Shown one piece after another: positions 1-7,771 of a stretch of DNA of 33,535 nt (position 1 is its first letter; every line of letters begins with the position of its first letter). The notes below the pieces were generated by a model, which saw only the letters and a program-made list of their open reading frames with translations, was not told the origin of the DNA and did no database searches. The position numbers and the translations under genes are program-made. Source of the stretch: Caldilinea sp. CFX5 (GTDB lineage: Bacteria > Chloroflexota > Anaerolineae > Caldilineales > Caldilineaceae); the NCBI GenBank assembly GCA_021405325.1, contig QWII01000108.1, positions 1-33,535 of the forward strand. The letters are read 5' to 3'.

Positions 1-151
1 AAATGGCGCTGCCGGAAGATCATTCCACTGTACAGGTTGTACATCTGCCGGCGCCCATCACACCGGTATACCTGCAACTGGCGCCGCTTCGTCTGGTGAA
101 AGGAGTGGGCTTGCTCTCGACTTGCCTGACAGCGTGGACAATAAAATCCAT
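1..151 (-). pseudogene. Possible transposase fragment with zinc-ribbon-like N-terminus, runs off left edge
   Basis: On the minus strand one frame stays open from about 151 to the left edge. It reads a CPRC pair, then YRCDGRRQ, then YNLYSG. This arrangement resembles the N-terminal zinc ribbon of some DDE transposases. The second metal-binding pair looks broken: only one Cys remains in YRCDGRR, where a CxxC would be expected. I see no ATG, GTG or TTG start in this frame before an upstream stop codon inside the end of the neighbouring acyl carrier protein gene. It is therefore more likely a truncated remnant than a working gene. The family call rests on a short stretch and is weak, and the rest lies outside the window. 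Confidence 0.35.
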
Positions 152-429
152 TAGTTGAGCATCGGCGTTTTTGGGTTCAAGAGTTGCGCAATTTCTACGG
201 CTAATTCGCGAAAGGTTAAGGTAGCGAATTTGGGCGCTAATTGCGCAATATTGAGTACATCGCTACCTAAACCAAGGCGATCTTCCAACTCCATCGTTAA
301 TTCAACCACTTCAAAACTCGATACCAAGACATCGGCTACTTTTTGAGTTTCTAAGTTTTGGAGATCTTTCGTCAGATTCGCCTCTGTGACATAACTGCGC
401 ATAATTTCAAAGATTGTACTGTGTTGCAT
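151..429 (-). CDS. Acyl carrier protein with atypical SSF in place of DSL
   Basis: This is a 92-residue protein with the four-helix acyl carrier protein pattern. The diagnostic segment is SSFEVVELTMELED (residues 37-50), which aligns with the usual DSLxxVELxxxLEE. Ser38 is the expected phosphopantetheine attachment site, and the preceding Asp is replaced by Ser37. It would hold a growing acyl chain as a thioester for the adjacent condensing enzyme. The start codon follows the stop of the condensing enzyme immediately (TAAATG), with AAGGAG just upstream, so the two are translationally coupled. It is the last gene of the leftward arm. A dedicated carrier protein beside a type III synthase is unusual, because most of those enzymes use free CoA thioesters. 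Family call is confident; the substrate is unknown. Confidence 0.82.
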   Translation of the reverse strand: MQHSTIFEIMRSYVTEANLTKDLQNLETQKVADVLVSSFEVVELTMELEDRLGLGSDVLNIAQLAPKFATLTFRELAVEIAQLLNPKTPMLN

Positions 430-1491
430 TTAACGCTCCTTTTGCAAATAGCCATAGATCACATTAAACCCAGCCCCCATGGTAAGTAAGTTAATTGGCG
501 CGCCAGACGGTGCGTCCAGCGCCACATCCTGTAGGATATGAAAAAGGCTGGCGCTGCTCATGTTTGAGTACTGCTCGTAGTGCGCAACCGATTGGTTCAG
601 CGTTTCTTTCGGCAGCCCCAACTTGCGCGAAAGGCGGAGCAAGAGGGCGATGCCCGCCGGATGAATCGCCCAATATGGACTTTGCAACTTAGCGCCATCC
701 ACCGTTTGCAGGGAGGCAGCCACAAAGTTCCGTACGTTCTGCTCAAAGGTGGTTACATCATCTAAGCGAAAGGAATAATAGGCTGAACTATAATCCCAAT
801 AGATTTGCTTTAGTCCGGGGGTGGTATACTGCCAATAGCGAATATCCATGACCCGTAAAGCCATTTCGCCCAAAGTAGGATCAGGAGAAAGCCAGAGGGC
901 CACTGCCCCATCCCCAAAGGTGCAATTCCCTTGCCATATATCGAGACTGGTTGCCGTGAGATCGATGAGCGTTGACGGCAATTCCACGGCAACCACCAGG
1001 ATATGCTTATGATTGCTTTGCAATTGGGTTGCCAGCTTGAGCGCTTTGAGGCTCCCTGTACACCCGACGTTACCCAAATCAAATAGTAGGCTGTCGGTGC
1101 GCACCAATTGGGGCAATTTTGCCGCCAATCGGTAGCTAATACCAGGCATCAGATTGCCGGTCGTTGTGGTTGTAATAATGGCGTCAAAGGTGATTCCGGC
1201 CTCGGTTACCCTTTGGTTGATCTGTTGTGCCAGGGTATCTAAAGCCTCCTCAACGCCAAGTTCAAAGGTTGCCGCTCGTTCAGAAAATGTTTGCAAGGTC
1301 AGTAGATTCGGGACAGATTGACGGTTCCGCTTGCCCACGAGAAAATAGTGTACGGATTCCATCAGCTTCTTTCGTTCATCCTGGGCCAGGTTTAGCCGTT
1401 CAATCGCTGCCAAAAAATTGGGTAGCAAAAATTGATTACCAACACTCATACCTGGCGTAGCGCGGAAGATTGCATTGATGAACTGCATCAT
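430..1491 (-). CDS. Type III polyketide synthase-like (chalcone/stilbene synthase family) condensing enzyme
   Basis: This 353-residue protein has the thiolase fold layout of the KAS III / type III polyketide synthase group and about the usual length. The catalytic triad is visible: Cys144 in NVGCTGSLKALKLA, His277 in WAIHPAG, and Asn310 in EQYSNMSSAS. WAxHP followed by YxNMSSA is the type III synthase signature. The C-terminal GFGPG loop of plant-type enzymes is replaced by TMGAGFNV, so the active-site cavity probably differs. The family carries out decarboxylative condensation of malonyl units onto an acyl starter. The gene sits directly upstream of the acyl carrier protein gene, which suggests the starter or product may be carrier-bound (inference). 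Two adjacent ATG codons (1491, 1488) could start it, and the ribosome site is weak. A palindromic repeat element lies 69 bases upstream. Confidence 0.82.
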   Translation of the reverse strand: MMQFINAIFRATPGMSVGNQFLLPNFLAAIERLNLAQDERKKLMESVHYFLVGKRNRQSVPNLLTLQTFSERAATFELGVEEALDTLAQQINQRVTEAGITFDAIITTTTTGNLMPGISYRLAAKLPQLVRTDSLLFDLGNVGCTGSLKALKLATQLQSNHKHILVVAVELPSTLIDLTATSLDIWQGNCTFGDGAVALWLSPDPTLGEMALRVMDIRYWQYTTPGLKQIYWDYSSAYYSFRLDDVTTFEQNVRNFVAASLQTVDGAKLQSPYWAIHPAGIALLLRLSRKLGLPKETLNQSVAHYEQYSNMSSASLFHILQDVALDAPSGAPINLLTMGAGFNVIYGYLQKER

Positions 1492-1560
1492 TAATTTAGC
1501 TTCTCGCTTCTTTGATTACGAATGGCTCGACTGGACGATGGGGATGGCCCTGCATATTCT

Positions 1561-1626
1561 CAGTAGACCGCAACGTAGCCGAGGTAGCGATAGACCGACT
1601 CTGGACTACGCGACTGCGGACTACTG
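1561..1626 (-). repeat. Palindrome-ended intergenic element, copy A
   Basis: This 66-base element is bounded by 12-base inverted ends (CAGTAGTCCGCA and TGCGGTCTACTG on the minus strand, one mismatch). A second copy occurs at 11803-11875 on the plus strand. The two share the first 17 bases of the element, a central CGTAGTCCAG block and the closing half, but differ by an 8-base indel and a divergent middle. In both places the element points toward the downstream gene and ends 61-69 bases before its start. It could be a small MITE-like or REP-like repeat, or a shared control hairpin. Confidence 0.7.
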
Positions 1627-1638
1627 ATTCTGTTTTTG

Positions 1639-2073
1639 CTAGGGTTTGCATCCTTTTGCCGTATAGTGTTCGGGATCAAGCTCGATCTTTGTCAGCGACG
1701 GCATGGTGTGGTCCCAGCCGTGCATCGGGAAGGGCGCTGTTGACTTTGAATCATCACCTGGACAGTGCGCATCCATGCGCACTATTTCGTGCGCTTCATT
1801 CGTCAGCATCTCTGTTCTTCTTTCACCCGCCGGAGCAATGGTTTCGCTGGCGTTGGTGTCTGCCGAAGAAACGAGAACAACTGGCTCTGTTTCAACCCAA
1901 ACTTCTGCGTAGGTATGCATCTCCTGAGGAGCAATCGTAGCAGCGTATACCATCTTCGGTAGCAGCAGTATGCTACTAAGCGTGATGAGCAGCGCAAATC
2001 CCAAGCAAAACATGAATTTGCAGCGTGCACTTCGTTCGCTTGACTTTGACCAGGTAGGGGATAAGGTAGGCAT
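1639..2073 (-). CDS. Small exported or membrane-anchored protein of unknown function
   Basis: This is a 144-residue protein I do not recognise. The start at 2073 is chosen because GAGGAG lies 7 bases upstream; an in-frame start 57 bases earlier lacks such a site. A basic N-terminus is followed by a hydrophobic segment at about residues 21-40, ending in a VYAA-like signal peptidase site. This suggests an exported mature domain of about 100 residues. That domain is acidic and His/Met-containing, with two Cys residues (in DAHCPGDD and the terminal KGCKP) that could form a disulphide or bind metal. It lies between the regulator and the condensing enzyme in the leftward arm. A 9-base palindrome sits inside its 3' half. 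It could be spurious, but the start signal and signal sequence argue for a real gene. Confidence 0.5.
   Translation of the reverse strand: MPTLSPTWSKSSERSARCKFMFCLGFALLITLSSILLLPKMVYAATIAPQEMHTYAEVWVETEPVVLVSSADTNASETIAPAGERRTEMLTNEAHEIVRMDAHCPGDDSKSTAPFPMHGWDHTMPSLTKIELDPEHYTAKGCKP
1764..1783. repeat. Perfect short palindrome inside the small exported-protein gene
   Basis: AGTGCGCAT and ATGCGCACT form a perfect 9-base inverted repeat separated by two bases. It lies within coding sequence and has no obvious terminator tail. Confidence 0.5.
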
Positions 2074-2187
2074 TGTCGTCTCCTCTGTGTGCAGGTAGGG
2101 AAATCTATTGAGCATCTGGACAAGCAACAAAATTGCAAAATCGATCTTTACTATATATAACGCAAGTTTCGTTCGTTTTCGCGCATC

Positions 2188-2214
2188 AAAATTTTGGAAA
2201 AACGCGGCAATTTT
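2188..2214. promoter_or_regulatory. AT-rich motif upstream of the small exported-protein gene (copy 1)
   Basis: TTTTGGAAAAA, one base, GCGG, one base, AATTTT lies about 115-140 bases upstream of the 2073 start. A closely matching sequence occurs at 4860-4883, before the divergent regulator gene. AAAATT and AATTTT at the edges are inverted. A regulator-binding role is inference. Confidence 0.4.
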
Positions 2215-2223
2215 ACAAATGCT

Positions 2224-4776
2224 TTACTCTGTTGTTAGCCGTGTGTGCAGCATTTGGTAGTTTGCTTGCGCCTTGGCCAAGTCTTTGCGTTGGCTCGTCT
2301 CTTGCAAGATCGGCAGACTTTGTTCTAAGCAAGCGTGGGCTTGGGATAAATCATCAAGCGCCAGCCAGGCATCGCCCAGAACGCGATAACTTACGCCGAG
2401 TTCTGCTCGGTGATGATGCGTTTGTGCAATCTGCAAGGCGCGTTGACCTAACTGCAAGGCGCCACTTTTGTCACCCAATGCAAGCTGTGCTTCGGCTAGT
2501 CGAGCAGTGGCATAGCTCAACATCACTGTGTTTTCTGTACTTTGCGCAATGCGAACCGCCTCTTCCTGATAATTTGCAGCTGCTTTATAGTCACCGGTAT
2601 CAAAGTAAGATTCACCAAGGTTGCAATAGGTAATTAACAAATTATCGATTCTGCCGGTGCGGTCAAAGATTTCAATCGCTTCCTCCCACAAGATACGGGC
2701 TTGTTCCCGTTGTCCTAGCTCATCTTGGATAAGACCCAAGTTGCTAATCGCGGCTGCTTCGCTCGCCAGTTCGCCTAATTGATGTAAGCGTTGCCGGCTC
2801 TGTTCAAAACGCGCTTGGGCTTCGGTCAGTTTTCCCTCACGCCAGGCAACTAACCCTAAGCCGATTTCTGCGCGACCAATCTGCTGCTCAACTTTCGCCT
2901 GTTTGGCCAGTTGCAGGCTAATTTCAAAATGCTCGCGTGCAACAATAAACTGACCCAATTCATAACAAGCCCACCCTATTCCACTGTGCGCCTTGGCCAG
3001 GCCAGTCAAGTCCGACAGGTTTCTGTATAACTCAAGGCTTTGGAGGTGATGGGCGTGGGCTTCCTCGAACTTACCCCATGCCTCATAGCTCGTACCCAAT
3101 TCGTATAAAATGCGGGCTTTTTCCTCAACCGTCTGTGTGCGCGTTAAAACAATTTGGAACATCTCAATTGTTTTTTGAAAGATGCCTTGCGCCCGGTAGA
3201 TCATGCCCCTGGTTTCACAAATCGAGAGCCATAAGCCGGCCGTTTCTAACGCTGTCCCATAGGTATCAACAAGACGTTCAAGCAATTGAACAACCGCGTG
3301 GGCATGGCCTTGATGAATCAGTTGGGCGCTCTTCTCCCCCACGACCAGTTGCGCAGCCTGTATATAGGCCTCAGCACGTTCAAAATGGAGAGCGGCTTTT
3401 AACCACTCCTTTTCGACGACCGTATAATACTCGCCGGCCCGCTGGTGCATTGCCTGGAGTTCGGACCGATCAAGCAAATTATAGTAGAAGGTTTGCACCG
3501 TTGCGTGTTGGCTGTATTGCCGCTCCGGCAACTCATTGTGTACCAGTAACAAATGACGACTGTACAACCCATTTAATGTCTTCCATACATTGCCTTTAGC
3601 CGCAATGGCCTCAATGGCGGCGCGTGTACCTGGATAATTCATCAAGACCGACGTAGCTTTCATCACCTCGCGTTCTTCGGTTGTAATATTGTCATCTACT
3701 TCTGTAAGAATATAGTTCTCAATATTAATCGTTTTCAGAATACGGGCAATTAACTTTGCCAGGTTGCCGCCATGTTTGAGCGTATCAATCGCCAGTACCA
3801 ATAGTTGCGGGTTGCCCTGCGTCAACGCGTAGAGCGAAGCTGTTAGTTCATCGGATAGCGATATGCCATGCTGCAAAAGCAAGTTTTGTGTTTCCATGTG
3901 ACTCAATCCGCTTAATGGTTCATAGCGCGCGAGACGCAGCATATTCGGCATGGTTCTTGAGATGATCACTGCATCAATTCCCCCACGATTGAGCCTGGTT
4001 TGGAGGGATTTGTTGAACAACTGTTCAGCCAACTCATCGGCCAAGTGAAAATCATCAAAACACAGCAAATAGCCTTTGCCGTGAATTGTATGCAACAAGG
4101 CATCAAACAGGACGGCCGCCGACGGCGGATTGCTGCCTTGCAGGATGCGCAAAAAGGTATCATTGCCGTACCAGGCCAGGAAATTGGTCAGACGCCAGAC
4201 AATATCATCAATGCCCTCTGCGCCACGAAACGTATACCAAAAAGTCTTATCTTCCGCCCAGCCCATCTGCCGAATCAAGGTGATAGCCAGCGACGTTTTG
4301 CCGACACCGGGCATCCCTGTGATCACGGCCAAATGATCAGTTTTTAATTTGCCCTCAAAATAGATTAGTTCGCGCTGTCTTCCAGTGATCAGGTGCGCGG
4401 CGGGCGGCTGTTCCGGCGGCGTCAACGGCCAGCCACTCATTGCCGGATCGATTGGCGCTGACGCCGACCCTGTGGACAGTGGGCGCAACTCCTCTACGAA
4501 TTGGTCTACCCCCGTATATCCGGCAGCACTAAGAAAGCGCTTAAACCAGACTCGATCCAGATCGCAGCGCCTGGCTAATGCTCTACTCAACTTTTCTGTT
4601 TGTGCTTGCTTGACCGGCAGATTCCCTTTGCGCCAATTTTCAACGGTTGCACCGGTACGATCAATGGCATAGCCCAATTCGTCCTGAATGACACTGATCG
4701 GTTTGTCTTCAATACTCTTGATCCGTTGAATCGCTTCGGTGAGCAAGCGGCCAAATTCTTTTGCTGAGCCAGCCAT
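2224..4776 (-). CDS. HTH-NTPase-TPR (STAND-type) transcriptional regulator
   Basis: This 850-residue cytoplasmic regulator has three parts. Residues 1-95 look like an XRE-like helix-turn-helix domain (ELGYAIDRTGATVENWRKG). Residues about 130-420 form a STAND/NB-ARC-like ATPase with Walker A GMPGVGKT (154-161) and a Walker B-like LLCFDDFH. Residues about 440-850 are a long run of tetratricopeptide repeats (for example ARILYELGTSYEAWGKFEEA). In the family, ligand or protein binding by the repeats releases an ATP-dependent switch that controls DNA binding. The gene diverges from the HlyD-led operon across the 590-base region at 4777-5368, so it is a good candidate to control both arms (inference). 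A TATAAT sequence lies about 60 bases upstream of the ATG. Confidence 0.85.
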   Translation of the reverse strand: MAGSAKEFGRLLTEAIQRIKSIEDKPISVIQDELGYAIDRTGATVENWRKGNLPVKQAQTEKLSRALARRCDLDRVWFKRFLSAAGYTGVDQFVEELRPLSTGSASAPIDPAMSGWPLTPPEQPPAAHLITGRQRELIYFEGKLKTDHLAVITGMPGVGKTSLAITLIRQMGWAEDKTFWYTFRGAEGIDDIVWRLTNFLAWYGNDTFLRILQGSNPPSAAVLFDALLHTIHGKGYLLCFDDFHLADELAEQLFNKSLQTRLNRGGIDAVIISRTMPNMLRLARYEPLSGLSHMETQNLLLQHGISLSDELTASLYALTQGNPQLLVLAIDTLKHGGNLAKLIARILKTINIENYILTEVDDNITTEEREVMKATSVLMNYPGTRAAIEAIAAKGNVWKTLNGLYSRHLLLVHNELPERQYSQHATVQTFYYNLLDRSELQAMHQRAGEYYTVVEKEWLKAALHFERAEAYIQAAQLVVGEKSAQLIHQGHAHAVVQLLERLVDTYGTALETAGLWLSICETRGMIYRAQGIFQKTIEMFQIVLTRTQTVEEKARILYELGTSYEAWGKFEEAHAHHLQSLELYRNLSDLTGLAKAHSGIGWACYELGQFIVAREHFEISLQLAKQAKVEQQIGRAEIGLGLVAWREGKLTEAQARFEQSRQRLHQLGELASEAAAISNLGLIQDELGQREQARILWEEAIEIFDRTGRIDNLLITYCNLGESYFDTGDYKAAANYQEEAVRIAQSTENTVMLSYATARLAEAQLALGDKSGALQLGQRALQIAQTHHHRAELGVSYRVLGDAWLALDDLSQAHACLEQSLPILQETSQRKDLAKAQANYQMLHTRLTTE

Positions 4777-4834
4777 GCTGTATCAACCCTTTCCCCACAG
4801 CGGGTGTTGATTGAGCGATAGCTCAGCCATTGCC

Positions 4835-4840
4835 ATTATA
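4835..4840 (-). promoter_or_regulatory. Putative -10 element of the regulator gene
   Basis: TATAAT on the minus strand, about 60 bases before the regulator start. No matching -35 hexamer is seen at 16-18 bases; the AT-rich motif occupies that place, which would suit an activator-dependent or autoregulated promoter (inference). Confidence 0.35.
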
Positions 4841-4844
4841 GTAA

Positions 4845-4883
4845 AAAAATTTTCCGAGGTTTTGGAAAAAAGGCGGAAATTTT
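4845..4883. promoter_or_regulatory. AT-rich inverted motif in the divergent promoter (copy 2)
   Basis: TTTTGGAAAAA, two bases, GCGG, one base, AATTTT repeats the motif at 2188-2214. The copy is embedded in a larger imperfect inverted repeat (AAATTTTCC and GGAAATTT arms). It overlaps where a -35 box of the regulator gene would lie. A candidate operator for the STAND regulator. Confidence 0.45.
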
Positions 4884-5368
4884 TCTATTTTTAGCTCTCG
4901 GAAAGATTCTGTCGTCTTTTACCGATGGAATGGCTGAAACTAACCGTAAGAAACGCAGATGCGCTGTTGTCTTGTTGGGTTCTTTCCCTGTCGCCGTACA
5001 CTAACGGTACAACTTACGTTGGAAGTTGCCAAGATAAGCCCACTTGAAATGGAGCATACTATATAAACGTTGTTTTAAGGTTGATATTTGGACAAAAGTT
5101 GCCTAGTCATGAAAATTCCGAAAAAATTCCGACGTAGTTCCAATCATTCAGAAGACAAACGTTATATGCTGTATTGCAACAAGCTTTTGTTAAGCAATCG
5201 TACTAACAACAAGCACAAGTGGAGAGGCACTGGTCAACCCAAAGGGCGCAGAAAAGGCAGCACCATTGATTGATCCATACTATACCATAACATTCAGTGA
5301 ATATACTACTACCTTTCCGTTACAGAAAATTGAACAGACCGTCTTTCAACCAGGGAACGGATGTTGAC

Positions 5369-6685
5369 ATGCGCAAGCTCAACTTATTGACCGTGAGTTT
5401 ACTTATCTTACTCGGTATTGTAAGCAGCGTTCTGCTCTTTCTTCGGGATGCAACTGTCAAAAGGATGAGTACTGTCCAGTTGGAAGCGCCGCAAATGGTG
5501 AAGGCGGCCACCATCAACAATGAAGTTGTGGCCGAGGCGATCGTCGTACCTGTACAACGCGCAGCTTTAGGCATGGCAACGGGCGGCACAGTCAAAGCCA
5601 TTATCGTCAGCGAAGGCGAGTTTGTCGAAGCCGGCCAGGCGCTCATTCAACTATTGAATGACCGTCAAGTGATCGCGGTAGCGCAAGCGACAGCCGCTCT
5701 CAATACCGCACAGGCGCGTCTAGCTGATCTCCGCAGTGGTGCGCGGCCACAGGAGATCGCCGCAATGCAAGCTGCGCTGGATGCCGCCCAAGCGCAGCTT
5801 ACGCGTCTGACCGAAGGCGCCCGCCCGGAAGATGAAAGCGCGGCTCTGGCGGCCCTCAACGCCGCCAGGGCGACATGGCAGGATCTGCAAGATGGCCCGG
5901 ATGAAGAAGTTCTCATCGAGGCGCGCGCCCAATTCGCCAATGCAGAAGCGGCTCTTCAGCAAGCACAGAGCGCCTACAACAAAGTAAAGTGGCGCAACGA
6001 CATCGGCATGCTGCCTGAATCGCTACAACTACAGCAGGCGACCAATCAGTACGCCGCGGCGAAAGCCCACTATGAAGAACTGGCGAAAGGTGCCGACAGC
6101 GCCGAAATCGCCAACGCGCAAGCCCAGGTTGAACAAGCCGGCGCGGCCCTGCAACGGCTACGCAAACCGGCACGCGATAGTGAAATTGCGGCAGCGGCGG
6201 CTGAAGTACGCCGCACTCAGGCCCAACTGGCGTTAATTCAAGCGGGGGCCCGGCCTGAATTGGTTGCGGCGGCAGTGGCAGAGGTTGCCGCCGCCCAAGC
6301 CGCCCTACTCCAAGCCGAAGCCGCGCTGGCGGAGACGATCTTGAAAGCGCCCTTCGCCGGCGCTGTGGCTGCGCTGGATGTGAAAGTGGGCGAAGCGGTG
6401 GCGCCGGGCGTTCCGCTGATTCAGTTAGGTGATCTGCGCAACTGGCAAATCGAAACCGATGATCTAAGCGAAGTTGATATTACCAAAGTGCAGGAAGGCA
6501 GCCAAGCCACAATTACCTTTGACGGCATCCCGAATCTGACCCTAACCGGCAAGGTGATGCGCATCAAAGCCTTTGGTGAAGATAAGGCCGGCGACTTGAC
6601 CTATACAGTCTTTATCAAACCAGATCGGTCTGACGCGCGGCTGCGCTGGAATATGAATGCCAAAGTCATCATCACCGCCAAGTGA
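5369..6685 (+). CDS. HlyD/DevB-type membrane-fusion (periplasmic adaptor) protein
   Basis: This 438-residue protein is the adaptor subunit of an ABC export system. An uncleaved signal anchor is at about residues 5-25 (LLTVSLLILLGIVSSVLLF). A lipoyl-like half domain follows, then a long Ala/Gln/Glu-rich coiled-coil hairpin made of repeats such as GARPQEIAAMQAALDAAQAQL. The second lipoyl half (KAPFAGAVAALDVKVGEAV) and a beta-barrel end complete it. This is the HlyD/MacA/DevB architecture. An upstream in-frame GTG at 5297 would add 24 residues; I prefer the ATG because it places the membrane anchor at the N-terminus. It leads the rightward operon. Its likely partners are the FtsX-type permease at 12924 and the ATPase at 15497, several genes away. 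Confidence 0.87.
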   Translation: MRKLNLLTVSLLILLGIVSSVLLFLRDATVKRMSTVQLEAPQMVKAATINNEVVAEAIVVPVQRAALGMATGGTVKAIIVSEGEFVEAGQALIQLLNDRQVIAVAQATAALNTAQARLADLRSGARPQEIAAMQAALDAAQAQLTRLTEGARPEDESAALAALNAARATWQDLQDGPDEEVLIEARAQFANAEAALQQAQSAYNKVKWRNDIGMLPESLQLQQATNQYAAAKAHYEELAKGADSAEIANAQAQVEQAGAALQRLRKPARDSEIAAAAAEVRRTQAQLALIQAGARPELVAAAVAEVAAAQAALLQAEAALAETILKAPFAGAVAALDVKVGEAVAPGVPLIQLGDLRNWQIETDDLSEVDITKVQEGSQATITFDGIPNLTLTGKVMRIKAFGEDKAGDLTYTVFIKPDRSDARLRWNMNAKVIITAK

Positions 6686-6733
6686 CGCAACGCTGTGGAT
6701 CGAACTTCATCTTACACAGGAGGAAACGCACTT

Positions 6734-7771
6734 ATGAATCAAACGATTTTATTGACGGGCGGCTCTGGCGTTGTCGGTCAGGCTTTACTGGAAAAGTTGA
6801 CTGATGCCACGGTTGTTTGTCTTACGCGCCAACGGCCACTGGAGGGCGCGAATATCATCGCCATCCCTGGTGACATTGGTGAACCGCACTTGGGCTTGCG
6901 TGAAAAACAGTTTCATGAGTTGGCCCGGCGTGTTGATTGGGTCATTCATTCGGCGGCGATCACCGATTTTGCCCGTCCGCCGGCAGAGCTGCGCCACTAC
7001 AATGTCGAAGGTACGCGCAACGTGCTGGCCTTTGCCACCCAGGCGAAGGCGCCTCTCATTCATGTCAGTACAGCCTTTGTCCATGCCCGCGGGGGGCATA
7101 CGCTAAATCATTATGAAGCTTCCAAGCTCGAAGCCGAACAACTGATCCATCAGAATGGCGCGCCGGTGGTCATTGTGCGCCCCTCGATTGTGATCGGCGA
7201 TTCACAAACTGGCGCCATCTGTAAACAGCAAGGCATTCACCGAATGATGCGGTTGCTGCTTAGAGAAATTTTACCGGTTGTGCCGGGGTCGCCCAATACC
7301 TTTATTGACTTTGTACCCCAAGACAGCGTAGCCGAGGCGATCATCGGGCTGGTTAACCATAAGGTTGTCACCGGGGAATACTGGTTGACTGCCGGTGCGC
7401 AAGCGCTTCGTTTTGGGGAAGGGTTGGAGCTATTGGTCGAACACGCGTCACACCTGCTGGGTAGAACGCTCACAAAGCCGCGCCTGATGAATCCCGCGGC
7501 CTTTGATCGGCTGATTCGTCCGGTCTTCTTGCCCCTATTCCCAGAGCGCCAGCAGCGCATCTTTGAAGAGTCGCTGACTTTTCTTAAGTATATGAACATG
7601 GAGGAAACCTTTCCCAGTTCATTTGAACAACTGCACCAGCAGTTGGGGATTACCGTCTTGCCCGATCCACGCCAAACCGCGCAGCGGAGCCTGGAATATA
7701 TCATCGGCTATAGTAGTGAGCGGCGGACACAAGCAGAGGTCAATATAGCCACGGAAGGAGTAAACGTGTGA
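6734..7771 (+). CDS. Thioester reductase / fatty acyl reductase-type extended SDR
   Basis: This 345-residue NAD(P)-binding protein starts at an ATG preceded by AGGAGG. The Rossmann motif TGGSGVVG is at 8-15, Ser112 in VSTAFVH, and Tyr127-X3-Lys131 in YEASK. RPSIVIGDSQTG at 149-160 is typical of the male-sterility/thioester-reductase group. That group cuts carrier- or CoA-bound thioesters by NAD(P)H reduction, giving an aldehyde or alcohol. Here it is a stand-alone enzyme rather than a synthetase-terminal domain. The next gene, a class III aminotransferase, overlaps its stop codon (GTGA), so aldehyde formation followed by amination is a coherent pair (inference). The exact substrate is unknown, and a sugar epimerase is less likely given the motif at 149-160. 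Confidence 0.78.
   Translation: MNQTILLTGGSGVVGQALLEKLTDATVVCLTRQRPLEGANIIAIPGDIGEPHLGLREKQFHELARRVDWVIHSAAITDFARPPAELRHYNVEGTRNVLAFATQAKAPLIHVSTAFVHARGGHTLNHYEASKLEAEQLIHQNGAPVVIVRPSIVIGDSQTGAICKQQGIHRMMRLLLREILPVVPGSPNTFIDFVPQDSVAEAIIGLVNHKVVTGEYWLTAGAQALRFGEGLELLVEHASHLLGRTLTKPRLMNPAAFDRLIRPVFLPLFPERQQRIFEESLTFLKYMNMEETFPSSFEQLHQQLGITVLPDPRQTAQRSLEYIIGYSSERRTQAEVNIATEGVNV

Larger units (their letters stand above)
4777..5368. promoter_or_regulatory. Divergent intergenic control region
   Basis: This 592-base AT-rich stretch separates the regulator and the HlyD-led operon. It holds a -10-like TATAAT for the regulator, the AT-rich motif at 4845-4883, and a second AT-rich area (TATATAA near 5060) that may contain the rightward promoter. 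I could not place a convincing -35 box for either direction. The only sizeable open frame inside, 5088-5273 from a TTG, has no ribosome site or recognisable features, and I do not call it. Confidence 0.5.

Noticed and set aside
2133..2633. Rightward open frame over the end of the regulator gene
   Set aside because: It lies mostly antisense to a clear TPR-coding region and its translation has no domain pattern.
5040..5070. Possible sigma-70 promoter for the HlyD operon near TATATAA
   Set aside because: No -35 hexamer occurs at a suitable spacing, so I left it as part of the intergenic description only.
5088..5273. 61-codon open frame in the divergent intergenic region
   Set aside because: It begins with TTG, has no ribosome site, and is Lys/Arg/Asn-rich with no recognisable pattern, as expected for AT-rich control DNA.
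6695..6733. Longer N-terminus for the thioester reductase
   Set aside because: The extra residues are not conserved in type, and AGGAGG lies directly before the ATG at 6734.
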